Assembly (NCBI RefSeq): GCF_003258295.1
Contig: NZ_QKYN01000067.1
Span: 1 to 64,000, forward strand
From: Streptacidiphilus pinicola
GTDB taxonomy: Bacteria > Actinomycetota > Actinomycetes > Streptomycetales > Streptomycetaceae
Length of the DNA stretch: 64,000 nucleotides
Reading direction: 5' to 3'
The position numbers and the translations under genes were made by a program. The number at the start of each line of letters is the position of its first letter. Positions within the stretch are counted from its first letter, which is position 1. Below, one piece after another: positions 33,676 through 43,456 of the stretch. The notes beneath the pieces were generated by a model. The model had not been told where the DNA came from. It did not search any database and saw nothing but the letters and a program-made list of their open reading frames with translations.

Positions 33676-33763
33676 CCGCTGGGATGCGCGAGCGAGACGC
33701 GCGGACGGGGGCCCCGCGACCGGCACGGCAGCGCGGGGGTGGTCTAGGTGGTTCAGCGGTACC

Positions 33764-34008
33764 CACCACATCTCCCTGCGCACCCTCTACCTGCTGTTCC
33801 AAGACCAGCAAGAGAGCGTGGCCGCGTCCATCCGCCGACACCGACTCGAACTGCCAGGCCGACCTCACCAACCCCCGCCTGCGCGACCAGCCCGTCCACA
33901 CCATCGCCCCTCGTTGGGGATTCACCCAATCCGCCGCCTTCAGCCGAGCCTTCCGCACCACGTAAGCACCACACCCCGTGAACACCACAGCCGAACAACC
34001 GACCGTTG
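33764..34008 (+). pseudogene. Decayed copy of an AraC C-terminal domain
   Basis: HHISLRTLYLLFQDQQESVA, then after a frameshift QADLTNPRLRDQPVHTIAPR and GFTQSAAFSRAFRTT, then after another shift STTPREHHSRTTDR and TGA at 34006-34008. The DNA closely follows 29815-30063, the end of the intact AraC gene, with scattered substitutions and two indels. No N-terminal domain is present. Confidence 0.85.
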
Positions 34009-34210
34009 AGGGACACGGACCCTCATCCCGTCCTTCCTCCAGCGCCTTTGCGCGCATCGTCAAGACAGTCTGCACAGCAAGCACACAGCTATGGACGCAG
34101 GCCTCATAGGCTCCCATCGTTCGGCCTTCACAACCCACCCAGGGCAGCCCTTGGGGCCTCCTGCTGGGCTGAAGTGAAGAGCCGGGCTCAGATCTTGAAA
34201 GGACCTCAGG

Positions 34211-34603
34211 TTGATTCTCAAGAAGGCAGCCGGCACTGCAGTCGCCGCCGCCATGCTCGCTGGCCTCGGCACCGTCGCCACCGCAACGACCGCCTCAGCG
34301 AACGCCAACTGCTACCAAACCATCTACTACAACTCCGACCTCGCCCCCAAGGGCTACTGGATCCCCGACCACAACCTTTCCTATGCGCCCAACTATCAGG
34401 ACGGCTGCGTCGTCATCCTGCAGCAGGAACTGAACCAGGAACTCGGGGCGGGTCTTGCGACAGACGGCTACTTCGGCCAGAACACCCTGTACTGGGTGAA
34501 CAAGTTCCAGAGCGCCCTGAACTGCGCTGGTGGCATCGACGGCGTCGCGGGCCCCAACACGATGAGCTGCCTGGCCTGGGCCACTAGCCAGACCCCCGCC
34601 TAG
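34211..34603 (+). CDS. Secreted peptidoglycan-binding-like small protein
   Basis: A 130-residue protein. Residues 1-32 are a signal peptide (TAVAAAMLAGLGTVATATTA...ANA). The mature part has VVILQQELNQELGAGLATDG, YFGQNTLYWVNKFQSALNC and IDGVAGPNTMSCL, the pattern of PG_binding_1 domains (L-Q-x-x-L, DGxFG-x-x-T, V-x-x-FQ, GxxGxxT). It probably binds cell wall. The TTG start at 34211 has AAAGGACC about 7 nt upstream. First of three small secreted-protein genes. Confidence 0.8.
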   Translation: MILKKAAGTAVAAAMLAGLGTVATATTASANANCYQTIYYNSDLAPKGYWIPDHNLSYAPNYQDGCVVILQQELNQELGAGLATDGYFGQNTLYWVNKFQSALNCAGGIDGVAGPNTMSCLAWATSQTPA

Positions 34604-34897
34604 TGCTTCCACCAGCAGGTGTGGTGCGGCCAGCATGGCCGCCGCCGGAACCGTCCTGTCACCGCGGTGCCCACGGCCGACGCCGCGACAATTTCAGCTA
34701 CCAACCTGCGCCGGGGCAGTTACAGCCCGGGAGTCGCCTGCGTGCAGCGGACCGAGAACTGACACCTCGACCGCAACCACCGAAATCCTGGGTTCTCGGT
34801 GGGCGGGACGACTGGCAGCATCTCCACCGACCGAAAGCGCGCCCGAGTTTTTCACGGCAGCCTCGTCGTTCCCCCGAAGCATGACTGGGAGTCACCC

Positions 34898-35422
34898 ATG
34901 CGTAAGCGTCTTGCCGCCCTGGCCGCCGCTGCTGTTCCGCTCGTAGCCCTCACCCTCGGTGCCGCCCCGGCGCACGCCGCCAGTAACGAGTACAACATCA
35001 ACATTTGGTTCCCTCTGGTCGGGAACAACCAGCCTTACCAATGTCTGGATATTCCCGGCAATAACGCCGCCTCAGGTCAGCAGCTCACGTCGTGGCAATG
35101 CGGCAACACCGACCAGGCGGAGAGGTGGAACATCATCTACACCGACAGCTACCACTTCGAGATCCAGTCGGTGACGAACCCGAACATGTGCGCCAACGAC
35201 TGGCAGGGTGGCGACGTCTCCGGCAACGACATCAAGCTGTACACCTGCAACGGTGACAATGACGGTACGTGGAACACTGTGAACACGATCGGCGGGTTGC
35301 AGCTCCAGCCGAGGTCGGCGGCCGCCAACTGTCTGAACATCTGGGGCGGTCTGGGCAATGGCAACCCGGCGAAGCTGTATCAGTGCGCGGACGTCCCGAA
35401 CGAAGACGTAGTCATCAGCTGA
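34898..35422 (+). CDS. Secreted ricin-B-lectin-like protein
   Basis: A 174-residue protein. Signal peptide 1-27 (LVALTLGAAPAHAA). The mature protein is a beta-trefoil-like lectin: QCLDIPGNNAASGQQLTSWQ, NPNMCANDWQGGDVSGNDIK with LYTCNGDNDGTW, and ANCLNIWGGLGNGNPAKLYQ with C; QxW-type motifs are imperfect. Such proteins bind sugars. It ends abruptly (NEDVVIS), 8 bp before a transposase fragment, so the third lobe may be shortened. GGGAG lies about 7 nt before ATG 34898. Confidence 0.75.
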   Translation: MRKRLAALAAAAVPLVALTLGAAPAHAASNEYNINIWFPLVGNNQPYQCLDIPGNNAASGQQLTSWQCGNTDQAERWNIIYTDSYHFEIQSVTNPNMCANDWQGGDVSGNDIKLYTCNGDNDGTWNTVNTIGGLQLQPRSAAANCLNIWGGLGNGNPAKLYQCADVPNEDVVIS

Positions 35423-35430
35423 TTCCACCC

Positions 35431-35715
35431 TTATCCAGGGGTTGCGGTGAACGCCCGTGGCCTCGGCGGGGCGACCGGTTCGGTCGGTTCGCGCACCGGT
35501 CCGCCGAGCGGGGAGAGCACGCCCAGTGGCGCGTCGGCGACCCACTCCACGATCGCAGCCAGGGACTTCGCGCCCCCGACAACGGCGCACGCGGCCAGTG
35601 CCAGGACGAAGTCCAGGGGATGACGGCGGCCGGCGCGCCGGCGCGGATCGGGCACAGCGGTCAGGCGTTCCAACAGGCCGGGGTGCTCGTCGGGAACGGG
35701 GGCGCGGTGGAGCTG
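35431..35715 (-). mobile_element. ISAs1-family transposase N-terminal fragment
   Basis: Minus-strand frame: GLLERLTAVPDPRRRAGRRH, PLDFVLALAACAVVGGAKSL, AAIVEWVADAPLGVLSPLGG and VREPTEPVAP, the N-terminal region of ISAs1 transposases. The DDE domain is gone. It lies between two stretches of lectin-coding sequence. Confidence 0.7.
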
Positions 35716-35725
35716 GCTCAGGCGC

Positions 35726-35785
35726 CCGGACACCCAGGCCATCCAGTGGGACTGCAACGGCAACAACGACCAGCTCTGGAAGCGG
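35726..35785 (+). pseudogene. Ricin-lectin tail fragment
   Basis: The frame reads DTQAIQWDCNGNNDQLWK, a classic QxW lectin motif (QW-C-G-x-x-Q-x-W). It has no start and lies just after the ISAs1 fragment, as if a lectin gene was broken here. Confidence 0.5.
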
Positions 35786-35848
35786 AAGACCTGGCAAGTC
35801 CTACCAGAGCATCTTCTCAGTGCTTGCACTGACAACGAAGGAGAGCAC

Positions 35849-36235
35849 ATGAGCATCACGCGACGCATCGCGTCCGCAGCCACCGCCCTTGGCATGGCTG
35901 CAGGTATGGGGCTGGCTGTCACTGCACCGGCCCACGCCGACAGTCTCCACTGCACTGACAGCGCCTATTGGGTACGTCTCTGTGCCCAGGGCGGAAACGG
36001 CGGCTACAACGCCGAGGCGTTGTTCTACGGCGGCAATAACCCGCTGGTCGGTGACCCCATGGACTTCACCCTGGTCTGCAACAACGGCTGGGTGGATCCC
36101 GACTCCGGTACCTTCTCCCCGACGTCGGGCTGGTACACGTACTTCTGGAACGTCGATCCGCAGGGCACCTGCCACATCACGCTGACCGACAAGGCCACCG
36201 GCGCTGTCTACAGCAGCCCGGACACCTACTACTAA
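35849..36235 (+). CDS. Small secreted protein of unknown function
   Basis: A 128-residue protein: signal peptide 1-31 (ATALGMAAGMGLAVTAPAHA-D), then a short mature domain rich in Tyr, Trp, Gly and Asn (e.g. NGGYNAEALFYGGNNPL, WYTYFWNVDPQGTCHITLTD) with four cysteines, probably two disulfides. No family recognised. GGAG lies about 6 nt before the ATG. The third of the secreted trio. Confidence 0.75.
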   Translation: MSITRRIASAATALGMAAGMGLAVTAPAHADSLHCTDSAYWVRLCAQGGNGGYNAEALFYGGNNPLVGDPMDFTLVCNNGWVDPDSGTFSPTSGWYTYFWNVDPQGTCHITLTDKATGAVYSSPDTYY

Positions 36236-36423
36236 CAGGCGCGTTGTCGCGAAGGTCTGCCTGCCCGGGTTCCCGACCCGGCCGGCTCGCATTGACCGGC
36301 GACAGATCACGGGGCCGCAACGGGCGGAGCGCCTTCCTGGGTCGTCGGAAGGCGCAGGGTCAAAAAACTGCTCCCGAGGCGGCTGTCGCCATCATCTTTG
36401 ACGGTGCGTCAGGGTGTGAACGC

Positions 36424-36463
36424 GGCGGCGGCCGCACAGACCCTCAGGTGTGCGGCCGCCGCC
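36424..36463 (-). terminator. Perfect 15-bp stem-loop after the first GH1 gene
   Basis: Arms GGCGGCGGCCGCACA and TGTGCGGCCGCCGCC are exact complements with a 10-nt loop, 21 nt past the minus-strand stop of the GH1 gene. Confidence 0.75.
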
Positions 36464-36483
36464 TGCCTCGGGGTGCCGGGCGC

Positions 36484-37893
36484 TCACTCCAGCTGCGGGA
36501 GACAGCCCGTGCTGATCAGGTCGGCGTACCAAAGGGCGCTGGACTTCAGGGTGCGCTGCTGTGTCGCATAGTCGACGTGGACCGCGCCGAAGCGCTTGGA
36601 GTAGCCGTAGGCCCACTCGAAGTTGTCCAGCAGCGACCACAGGAAGTACCCGCGCACGTCGGCCCCGTCCGCCATGGCGCGCCGCACGGCGTCCAGGTGG
36701 CTGTGCAGGTAGGCGATCCGCTCCGGGTCGTGCACTGAGCCGTCGGTCCCTGGCTTGTCGTCGTACGCGGCGCCGTTCTCGGTGATCAGCAGCGGCAGGG
36801 CCGGGTACGCGCGGGTGAACCGCATCAGCAGCTCGTACATCCCGGCGGGGTCGATCGACCATCCCATCGCGGTCCGGTCGCCGGGTGCCTGGTGGAAGTC
36901 GACGTCGTCGGCGGCGGGCCAGGCGGAGAACTCGCTGGGCTTGTGGCCGTCGGCCATGACGCGTGGGCCGTGGCCGGAGGCGGCCGAGACCAGGGTCGGC
37001 GAGTAGTAGTTCAAGCCCACACTGTCGAGGGGCTGGTTGCTCGTCGCGGTGTCGCCGTCGCGCACGAAGGACCAGTCGGTCAGAGACGCGGTGTCCGCCA
37101 GCAAGTCTGCTGGGTAGGCGCCCTCCAGCATCGGGCCGGTGAAAACGCGCGTAGCCAGGGCGTCGATGCGACGCGCAGCGTCGACGTCGGCGGGCGCGTC
37201 GGAGAAGGGACGGGTGTAGGCGGGGTTGAGCGTGACCGACACCTGCGCCTCGGTCGGCAGCCCGGCGCGCAGCGCCTTCACGGCCAGGCCGTGGCCGAGG
37301 TTGAGATGGTGCGCGGCCTTGAGCGAGGCCACCGGATCGGTCCGGCCGGGGGCGTGCACGCCGGAGCTGTAGCCGAGGAACGCGCTGCACCAGGGTTCGT
37401 TGAGCGTGGTCCACAGCCGGACGCGGTCGCCGAGCGCGGACGCCACCAGTTCGGCGTACTCGGCGAAGCGGTAGGCGGTCTCGCGCTCGGGCCAGCCGCC
37501 GGCGTCCTCCAGCTCCTGCGGCAGGTCCCAGTGGTAGAGCGTGAGGCAGGGCTGGATGCCCCGCGAGAGGAGGTCGTCCACCAGCGCGCGATAGAAGTCG
37601 AGTCCGCGCTTGTTGGCAGGACCGGTCCCGGTCGGCTGGACGCGCGACCAGGAGACCGAGAAGCGGTACGCGCCGACGCCGAGCCGCGTCATCAACTCGA
37701 CGTCGTCGGGCCAGCGGCGGTAGTGGTCGGCGGCGACGTCGCCGGTGTCGCCGCCGACCACCTTTCCGGGGGTATGGCTGAAGGTGTCCCAGATCGACGG
37801 AGACCGCCCGTCCACGGCGGCAGCGCCCTCGATCTGGTACGCGGCCGTGGCCGTGCCCCAGATGAAGCCGGGCGGAAACTGACGGTCAGTCAT
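36484..37893 (-). CDS. GH1 family beta-glucosidase
   Basis: A 469-residue cytoplasmic-type glycoside hydrolase family 1 enzyme. Acid/base E166 in TLNEPWCS and nucleophile E372 in [13 protein letters not shown]-terminal [20 protein letters not shown] and C-terminal [18 protein letters not shown] are family hallmarks. It hydrolyses beta-glucosides, probably imported oligosaccharides. AAGGAG lies about 8 nt before ATG 37893. It is downstream of the binding-protein gene of the ABC operon but separated by a strong hairpin. A second GH1 gene lies at 44938-46413 with a very similar C-terminus. Confidence 0.93.
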   Translation of the reverse strand: MTDRQFPPGFIWGTATAAYQIEGAAAVDGRSPSIWDTFSHTPGKVVGGDTGDVAADHYRRWPDDVELMTRLGVGAYRFSVSWSRVQPTGTGPANKRGLDFYRALVDDLLSRGIQPCLTLYHWDLPQELEDAGGWPERETAYRFAEYAELVASALGDRVRLWTTLNEPWCSAFLGYSSGVHAPGRTDPVASLKAAHHLNLGHGLAVKALRAGLPTEAQVSVTLNPAYTRPFSDAPADVDAARRIDALATRVFTGPMLEGAYPADLLADTASLTDWSFVRDGDTATSNQPLDSVGLNYYSPTLVSAASGHGPRVMADGHKPSEFSAWPAADDVDFHQAPGDRTAMGWSIDPAGMYELLMRFTRAYPALPLLITENGAAYDDKPGTDGSVHDPERIAYLHSHLDAVRRAMADGADVRGYFLWSLLDNFEWAYGYSKRFGAVHVDYATQQRTLKSSALWYADLISTGCLPQLE

Positions 37894-37951
37894 GGATGTG
37901 CTCCTTACGGAGGCCGAGCGGAGGAACCGGGGAACCATGGGGAACGGGGCT

Positions 37952-38005
37952 GGTCCAGGACGCCGGCCGGGCGCGGGGTCGGATTCCGGGCCGGCGTCCT
38001 GGACC
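37952..38005 (-). terminator. Perfect 17-bp inverted repeat between SBP and GH1 genes
   Basis: Arms GGTCCAGGACGCCGGCC and GGCCGGCGTCCTGGACC are exact complements with a 20-nt loop. It lies between the end of the binding-protein gene (38166) and the GH1 start (37893), so it probably ends the transporter transcript. Confidence 0.7.
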
Positions 38006-38097
38006 GGGTGACGAGGAGGTCCGTAGTGCCTCCGCGTCACCGCGGTTCGGAGGCGTCACGACGACGGTGGGCAGCACGCGTCGACGGTTCTCCTCCG

Positions 38098-38145
38098 TCC
38101 CTCGGACCGCCGCGGGAAGGCACTCCTTGACCGCGGCCCGAGGGA
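38098..38145 (-). terminator. Second, weaker stem-loop after the binding-protein gene
   Basis: TCCCTCGG (38098) pairs with CCGAGGGA (38138), with further pairing inside. It begins about 20 nt after the minus-strand stop at 38166. Confidence 0.4.
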
Positions 38146-38165
38146 GGATCGTCCGATCTGCAGCC

Positions 38166-39884
38166 CTACTTGACCGGGGTCAGGTGCAGGATCATGTACT
38201 CGTACGACTGATCCTGCGGGGTCGGGTTGACGTAGGCGTTGTCCTTCGTCGGCCAGCCGGTGAAGTTGGCCGTGCTGAACTCGTACCAGGACGCGCCGTA
38301 GAGCACCGGCACGGCCGGCACGTTCGTCGAGAGCTCCTGCTGCAGGGCGTTGAGCGCCGTCTGCTGGTCGGCCGGGGTGGTCGCGTTCTGGTACTGCTTC
38401 ACCGCGGCGTCGGCCGCGCTGCTCTGGTAGCGGCTGAAGTCTCCGGCGGAGGGCTGGCCGACCGGGGAGGTCAGGGTGGAGTCCAGGATGAACTGGAGCC
38501 GCTGGAAGGCCGTGGTGCCCTGGCCCCAGTGCAGCGCCACGTCGTACTTGCCCGTGGTGATGGCCGTGTTCCAGCCGTTGTAGTCCATGTCGCCGTTGAC
38601 CTTCACGTCGAAGCCGAGGCCGTTCAGCGTCTGCTGCATGGCCTTGGCGTCGCACCAGTAGTCCGTGAAGGAGTTCGGGTCGATGATCGTGAACGAGATC
38701 GTCTTGCCGCCCTTGGTCCACTTGCCGCCGACCTTGGCGTAGCCGTCCGCGCTCAGCAGGCTCTGCACCGCGGACGCGTCCGAACCCGGCTTCAGGTCCT
38801 TGGCGGTCGCCGGGTTGAGCGAGCTCTGGTCCAGCGGCAGCGTCAGGCCGCCGGAGGAGGAGGCGGGCAGTTCGTAGTTCGTCTCGCACTGGCTGGCCAT
38901 GGAGGCGCGGTCGATGCCCGCGCTGACGGCCTTGCGGACCGCCACGTCGGCCAGCGCCGGCGCGGTGGGGCTCTTGGTGTTGAGCAGCAGCGCGACGGTG
39001 TTGCCGGCCGGGAAGTACGGCGCGTCGGTCTGGAACAGGTGGTTGTGCTGCGTGTCCTTGGCCACGAAGGAGGTCAGCACGTTGTTGATGTCGTTGCCGG
39101 CCAGGTCCAGCTGGCCCTGGGCGAGCGCGGTGGTGGCCGCGTCGTTGCTCGCGTAGTTGGCCACGGCGACCTCGGGAACCTTGGGCTTGCCGCCCCAGTA
39201 GGCCGGGTTGGCCTTGTAGCTGACCTTCTGCGCGGCGAAGGCGTCGACCACGTAGGGGCCAGTGCCTATCGCCTGCGACGCCTTGATGACCGCGGTCGCC
39301 GGACCGGAAACCGCGGACCACTGCTTCTTCTGCACGATCAGCTGATTGCCGATCGCCTGCGCGCTCGCCATCTCGGGCGAGGCGAAGGTGAGCACCACGG
39401 TGCTGGTGTCGGGCGTGGCGATCGAGGCGGCCTTGGGCACGCCCTGGGTGTTCGCCGCCGCGTTGTCCGTCACCAGCTGGTAGGTGAAGGCCACGTCCTC
39501 GGAGGTGAGCGGGGAGCCGTCGGACCACTTGACGCCCGCGTGCAGGTGGATCGTGGCGGTCTTGCCGTCGCTCGACCAGTCGATCTTGTCGGCCAGCCAC
39601 GGGGTGGGCGCCTGGGTCGGGTTGAGGGTGTTGTACTGCAGCAGCGGCTCGTAGATCAGCGAGTCGGTGTTCTGCGTCCGGCCGAAGGAGTTGCCGTCGA
39701 ACGGGTTGAAGTCCTCGGTGAACGCGGTCGCGCCGGTGTTGTCCTCCAGGTAGAGGGTCTCCGCCGCGACGCTGCCGCCGCCCGAGCCGCTCGACTTGGG
39801 AGAGGAGGAGCTCGAACAGGCCGTGAGGCTCATTCCCAGGGCCGCCAGGACGGCGATGCTCGTGAAGGTGGTGCTGCGTCTCAT
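38166..39884 (-). CDS. ABC importer substrate-binding lipoprotein (SBP_5 family)
   Basis: A 572-residue extracytoplasmic binding protein. The signal MRRSTTFTSIAVLAALGMSL ends at lipobox TAC, giving a lipid anchor. The mature part follows the peptide/oligosaccharide SBP_5 fold: TEDFNPFDGNSFGRTQNTDS, HLHAGVKWSDGSPLTSEDVA, and a C-terminal LTSPVGQPSAGDFSRYQSSA. SBP_5 proteins bind oligopeptides or, in some operons, beta-glucan oligosaccharides. The GH1 neighbours favour a glucoside ligand. AAGGAG lies about 9 nt before ATG 39884. It is the last gene of the transporter operon, 220 bp after the ATPase gene. Confidence 0.9.
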   Translation of the reverse strand: MRRSTTFTSIAVLAALGMSLTACSSSSSPKSSGSGGGSVAAETLYLEDNTGATAFTEDFNPFDGNSFGRTQNTDSLIYEPLLQYNTLNPTQAPTPWLADKIDWSSDGKTATIHLHAGVKWSDGSPLTSEDVAFTYQLVTDNAAANTQGVPKAASIATPDTSTVVLTFASPEMASAQAIGNQLIVQKKQWSAVSGPATAVIKASQAIGTGPYVVDAFAAQKVSYKANPAYWGGKPKVPEVAVANYASNDAATTALAQGQLDLAGNDINNVLTSFVAKDTQHNHLFQTDAPYFPAGNTVALLLNTKSPTAPALADVAVRKAVSAGIDRASMASQCETNYELPASSSGGLTLPLDQSSLNPATAKDLKPGSDASAVQSLLSADGYAKVGGKWTKGGKTISFTIIDPNSFTDYWCDAKAMQQTLNGLGFDVKVNGDMDYNGWNTAITTGKYDVALHWGQGTTAFQRLQFILDSTLTSPVGQPSAGDFSRYQSSAADAAVKQYQNATTPADQQTALNALQQELSTNVPAVPVLYGASWYEFSTANFTGWPTKDNAYVNPTPQDQSYEYMILHLTPVK

Positions 39885-40104
39885 TGTCGTACGCTCCTTG
39901 GGTCCGACCGGCGCGCGCCGGCCAGTGGTGAACGACCATGTCCAGGTCAGTGAGCGGTGGTGCGGTGGTGCTGCTGCGATCCGGCCGGTGCGTGCCGGAC
40001 GGTTCGCGGTGTGTCGAAGCGGACGTCGCTTCGGGCGAGTTGGCGCTCGCCCGGGGCATTCCGGCGATCCTTGGGTGGTAGGTGCCGGCCGACGGAGCGG
40101 CGGT

Positions 40105-41241
40105 TCACGCCGGATCCGTCGGGTCCTCGTGGCGCTGGGGCGAGGGCATGTGCCTCGTCTGCGGCACATCCGGTTCGGCGGACGTGGTGGGTGTGTGCTC
40201 AGGGTCGAGCAGCCAGCAGGCCGCGACATGCCGCGCGGACTCCGCGTCGGGGGCCTGCAGCGTGGGCGGCGCCTGCTCGGCGCAGACCGGCATCGCGAAC
40301 GGGCAGCGCGGGTGGAAGCGGCAGCCACTGGGCGGGGAGACCAGGCTGGGCGGCGCGCCCCGCCCGCGCAGCACCGGAGGCTCGGCCCGCTCGGGGTCGG
40401 GCGCGGCACTGAGCAGGAGCTGGGTGTAGGGGTGGGCCGGCGCGTCGGTGATCCGCACCGCGTCACCGGACTCGACGATCTCCCCCGCGTACATGACCAC
40501 GATCGAGTCCGCGAGGTAGCGGGCCGAGGCGATGTCGTGGGTGACGTAGAGAATGGCCAACTGCTCGCGCTCGCGCAGCTCGTCGAGCAGGTTGAGCACG
40601 CCGAGCCGGATCGACACGTCCAGCATCGAGACGGGCTCGTCGGCCAGCAGCACCTCCGGCTCCACGGCAAGTCCGCGGGCGATGGCGACGCGTTGGCGCT
40701 GCCCGCCGGAGAGCTCGTGCGGGTACTTGTCGATGTAGTTGTCAGCGGGTGTGAGGGAGACGCGCTCCAGCAGGTCGAGGACGCGCCGCTCCAGCTCCTC
40801 CCGGCCCAGGCGTCGGCCGGCGTGGAGCTTGAGCGGGCGCTCCAGGTGGTAGCGGACGGTGTGCACCGAGTTGAGCGAGGAGAACGGGTCCTGCAGCACC
40901 AGGTGCACGCGGCTGGTGTAGGCGCGGCGGGACTTCGCGTCGCCGCGCACCGGCTCGCCGTCGAGCAGCAGTTCGCCGGAGGTTGGGCTGATCAGCTGGG
41001 TGAGCATCCGGGCCAGGGTGGACTTGCCGGAGCCGCTCTCGCCGACCACCGCCGTGACGGTGCCGCGGGGCAGCGCGAGGGAGATGTCCTCGACGGCGTG
41101 CACAACGCCGGCGCCGCGTCCCAGGCCGCCGTGGACCTTGAAGTGCTTGGTCAGGTTGCGGGCCTCCAGCGCTGGCGTCCCGGGACGGTCCGGCCCGTGG
41201 ACCACCCGTTCGACGTTGACCGTGTCGGCGATGTCGGTCAT
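40105..41241 (-). CDS. ABC importer ATPase, second of two (OppF/DppF type)
   Basis: A 378-residue ATPase. Walker [10 protein letters not shown], signature LSGGQRQR, Walker [14 protein letters not shown]-loop VTHD, and the C-terminal oligopeptide-transporter extension with [14 protein letters not shown], a likely Fe-S or metal-binding cysteine motif of the family. Its ATG overlaps the previous ATPase's TGA (ATGA, 41238-41241), so the two subunits are co-translated. It energises uptake with the partner ATPase. Confidence 0.93.
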   Translation of the reverse strand: MTDIADTVNVERVVHGPDRPGTPALEARNLTKHFKVHGGLGRGAGVVHAVEDISLALPRGTVTAVVGESGSGKSTLARMLTQLISPTSGELLLDGEPVRGDAKSRRAYTSRVHLVLQDPFSSLNSVHTVRYHLERPLKLHAGRRLGREELERRVLDLLERVSLTPADNYIDKYPHELSGGQRQRVAIARGLAVEPEVLLADEPVSMLDVSIRLGVLNLLDELREREQLAILYVTHDIASARYLADSIVVMYAGEIVESGDAVRITDAPAHPYTQLLLSAAPDPERAEPPVLRGRGAPPSLVSPPSGCRFHPRCPFAMPVCAEQAPPTLQAPDAESARHVAACWLLDPEHTPTTSAEPDVPQTRHMPSPQRHEDPTDPA

Positions 41242-42482
41242 GAAGTGCTCCCGAGTGTCGGGTGGGTCACGGTCGTGCTGCTGGGCACCCGGTCCGCCCC
41301 GGATGCGGTGTCGCCGTTGGGGGCTGTGGCCACCTGGTCGGGCAGGTGCACCGGAGTGGGGAACGGGAGCGCCAGCGCGTCGGGGGCGGCCTGCTGTCCG
41401 TCGTGGAGCCAGCAGGAGCTCACCCGCTGGGTGGGCGTCGGCGCGGAGACGTCCGGCAGGCCGTCGATCCGGTCCATGGCCGGGGTGGCCAGGGGCGGGA
41501 GGTCGACCTTGCAGCGGTCCACGGCGAACTTGCAGCGCGGGTGGAACGCGCAGCCGCTCGGCATGGACTTCAGGCTGGGCGGGGCGCCGGGGATGCCCTC
41601 CATGCGGACGCGTTCGCCGTGCAGGCTCGGGAAGGAGCCCTTGAGGCCGAGGCTGTAGGGGTGGCGGGGTGCCCGGAACAGCTCGGCCGCGCTCGCACGC
41701 TCCACGATCCGCCCCGCGTACATGACGGCGATCGAGTCGGCGAGCTCCAGCAGCAGGGACAGGTCGTGGGTGATGAAGACGACCGCGAAGCCGAGACGTT
41801 CGCGCAGCAGCATCAGCTCTTCGAGGATCTCGCGCTGCGTCACCACGTCGAGGGCGGTGGTGGGTTCGTCCATGATGACGACCTGCGGCTCCAGAGCCAG
41901 CGACATCGCGATCATGACGCGCTGGCGCATGCCGCCGGAGAGCTCGTGGGGGTAGCTGCGCAGCCGGTCGGCGCTGATGCCCACCATGCGCAGCAGCTCG
42001 ACCGCGCGTTCGCGCCTCTCGGCGGGGCTCATGTGCCGGCGGTGCGCCTTGAGCACGTCCGTCAGCTGGGCGTCGATCCGGGCGACGGGGTTCAGGGCGT
42101 GCATGGCGCTCTGGAACACCACAGCCAGCTCCGACCAGCGCATCCGGCCCAGCTCCTTCGCGTCCGCGGCCAGGATGTCGACGGTCTCGACAGGACCGGC
42201 GTCGGCGCCCTGCGGGCGGGAGTGGAACAGCACCTCCCCGCCGGTGATCACACCGGGTGCGCGCAGCAGCCGGGTCAGCGCATAGGCGAGCGTCGACTTG
42301 CCGGAGCCGCTCTCGCCCGCGAGGCCGAGCACCTCGCCCCGGTGCAGGGTGAGGTCCGCACCGCTGACGGCACGGACCGCGTCGGGACCGAAGCCGTAGT
42401 CCACGTCGAGGCCGCGGATCTCAAGAACGACCTCCCGTCCGGTCGTGGCCTTGGACGGGTTGAGCGTCTGGGTCTGCGTCAC
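41238..42482 (-). CDS. ABC importer ATPase, first of two (OppD/DppD type)
   Basis: A 414-residue ATPase. Walker [10 protein letters not shown], signature LSGGMRQR, Walker [14 protein letters not shown]-loop ITHD, and the C-terminal [14 protein letters not shown] extension. GTG 42482 overlaps the upstream permease's TGA (GTGA). It pairs with the ATPase at 40105-41241. Confidence 0.93.
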   Translation of the reverse strand: MTQTQTLNPSKATTGREVVLEIRGLDVDYGFGPDAVRAVSGADLTLHRGEVLGLAGESGSGKSTLAYALTRLLRAPGVITGGEVLFHSRPQGADAGPVETVDILAADAKELGRMRWSELAVVFQSAMHALNPVARIDAQLTDVLKAHRRHMSPAERRERAVELLRMVGISADRLRSYPHELSGGMRQRVMIAMSLALEPQVVIMDEPTTALDVVTQREILEELMLLRERLGFAVVFITHDLSLLLELADSIAVMYAGRIVERASAAELFRAPRHPYSLGLKGSFPSLHGERVRMEGIPGAPPSLKSMPSGCAFHPRCKFAVDRCKVDLPPLATPAMDRIDGLPDVSAPTPTQRVSSCWLHDGQQAAPDALALPFPTPVHLPDQVATAPNGDTASGADRVPSSTTVTHPTLGSTS

Positions 42483-43453
42483 GGACGTGTTCCTTCCTCT
42501 GCGCGGACGACGGGGGTGAGGCCGAGCTGGAATCGCGGTCCCTTGCTGCGCAGCCCCCTGCGGGTGCTGCGCATCCGCGGGTTGACGATCTCGTCGATAC
42601 CGAAGTTGAGCAGGGCCAGGGCGATACCGACGAAGGCGATGCACAGGGCCGGCGGCCCGTACCACCACCAGGTGCCGCTGGTGGTCGCGCTGAACTGCTG
42701 GGCGGTGTTGAGCATGGTGCCCCAGGAGGCATTGGTCGGATTGATCAGACCGAGCCAGGCCAGGGACGCGTAGGCGCCGATGCCGTAGATCACGGTGAAG
42801 ATGAACGAGGAGGCCAGGATGGGCAGGAGGTTCGGCAGGATCTCGAACAGGATGATCCGGACCCGGCCCTCGCCCACGACGCGGGCGGAGTCGACGTAGT
42901 CCTGGTTGCGCAGCGCCAGGGTCTGCGCCCGCAGGACGCGGGCGCCCCAGGCCCAGGCGCTGAGCGCGATGACGGCGCCGATCAGCAGCGGGTTGCCGGT
43001 GTCGCCGTCCGGCATCATCTTCATGACGACCATAAGGATCAGCAGGCCCGGCAGCGCCAGGAAGATGTTGGTCAGGATCGACAGCACCTCGTCGGCCTTG
43101 CCGCCGAGAAAGCCGGCGCTCACGCCGACGACCACGGACAGGGCGGTGGCGACGAGCCCGCCCACGAAGGCGATGAGCAGCGTGTCCCGGCCACCGGCCA
43201 GCAGCTGCGAGAACAGGTCGTGCTGCTGCACGTCCGTGCCGAGCCAGAACTGCGATGACGGCGGGTGCGGCACGTTGTCCAGCGTGGACGCCTGCCACTC
43301 GGGCGAGTGCGGGGCCGCCATCGGCCCGAAGACCGCCAGCAGCACGAAGAAGAGCAGGATCAGCGAACCTGCGGCGACCTTGGGCGACCGCAGCCAGCGC
43401 GGGCGGCTGCCACTGCCGCCTGAGCGACGTCGGGGTCGAAGTACAGGGGACAC
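42479..43453 (-). CDS. ABC importer permease (OppC/DppC type)
   Basis: A 324-residue inner-membrane protein with an N-terminal helix (VAAGSLILLFFVLLAVFGPM), the Opp-type loop HPPSSQFWLGTDVQQHDLFS, then five helices and the coupling motif YVDSARVVGEGRVRIILFEI. GTG 43453 follows the previous stop by 3 nt. It forms the membrane channel with the permease at 43457-44443. Confidence 0.92.
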   Translation of the reverse strand: MSPVLRPRRRSGGSGSRPRWLRSPKVAAGSLILLFFVLLAVFGPMAAPHSPEWQASTLDNVPHPPSSQFWLGTDVQQHDLFSQLLAGGRDTLLIAFVGGLVATALSVVVGVSAGFLGGKADEVLSILTNIFLALPGLLILMVVMKMMPDGDTGNPLLIGAVIALSAWAWGARVLRAQTLALRNQDYVDSARVVGEGRVRIILFEILPNLLPILASSFIFTVIYGIGAYASLAWLGLINPTNASWGTMLNTAQQFSATTSGTWWWYGPPALCIAFVGIALALLNFGIDEIVNPRMRSTRRGLRSKGPRFQLGLTPVVRAEEGTRP

Positions 43454-43456
43454 GGC

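Noticed and set aside
39908-39922. Palindrome CCGGCGCGCGCCGG upstream of the binding-protein gene
   Set aside because: Simple GC palindrome without loop; too likely by chance at this G+C to call an operator or terminator.
37896-39953. Very long open frame on the plus strand (about 685 codons) opposite the GH1 and binding-protein genes
   Set aside because: It is Arg/Gly/Val-rich antisense of well-supported genes with conserved motifs; such frames arise from high G+C third positions.
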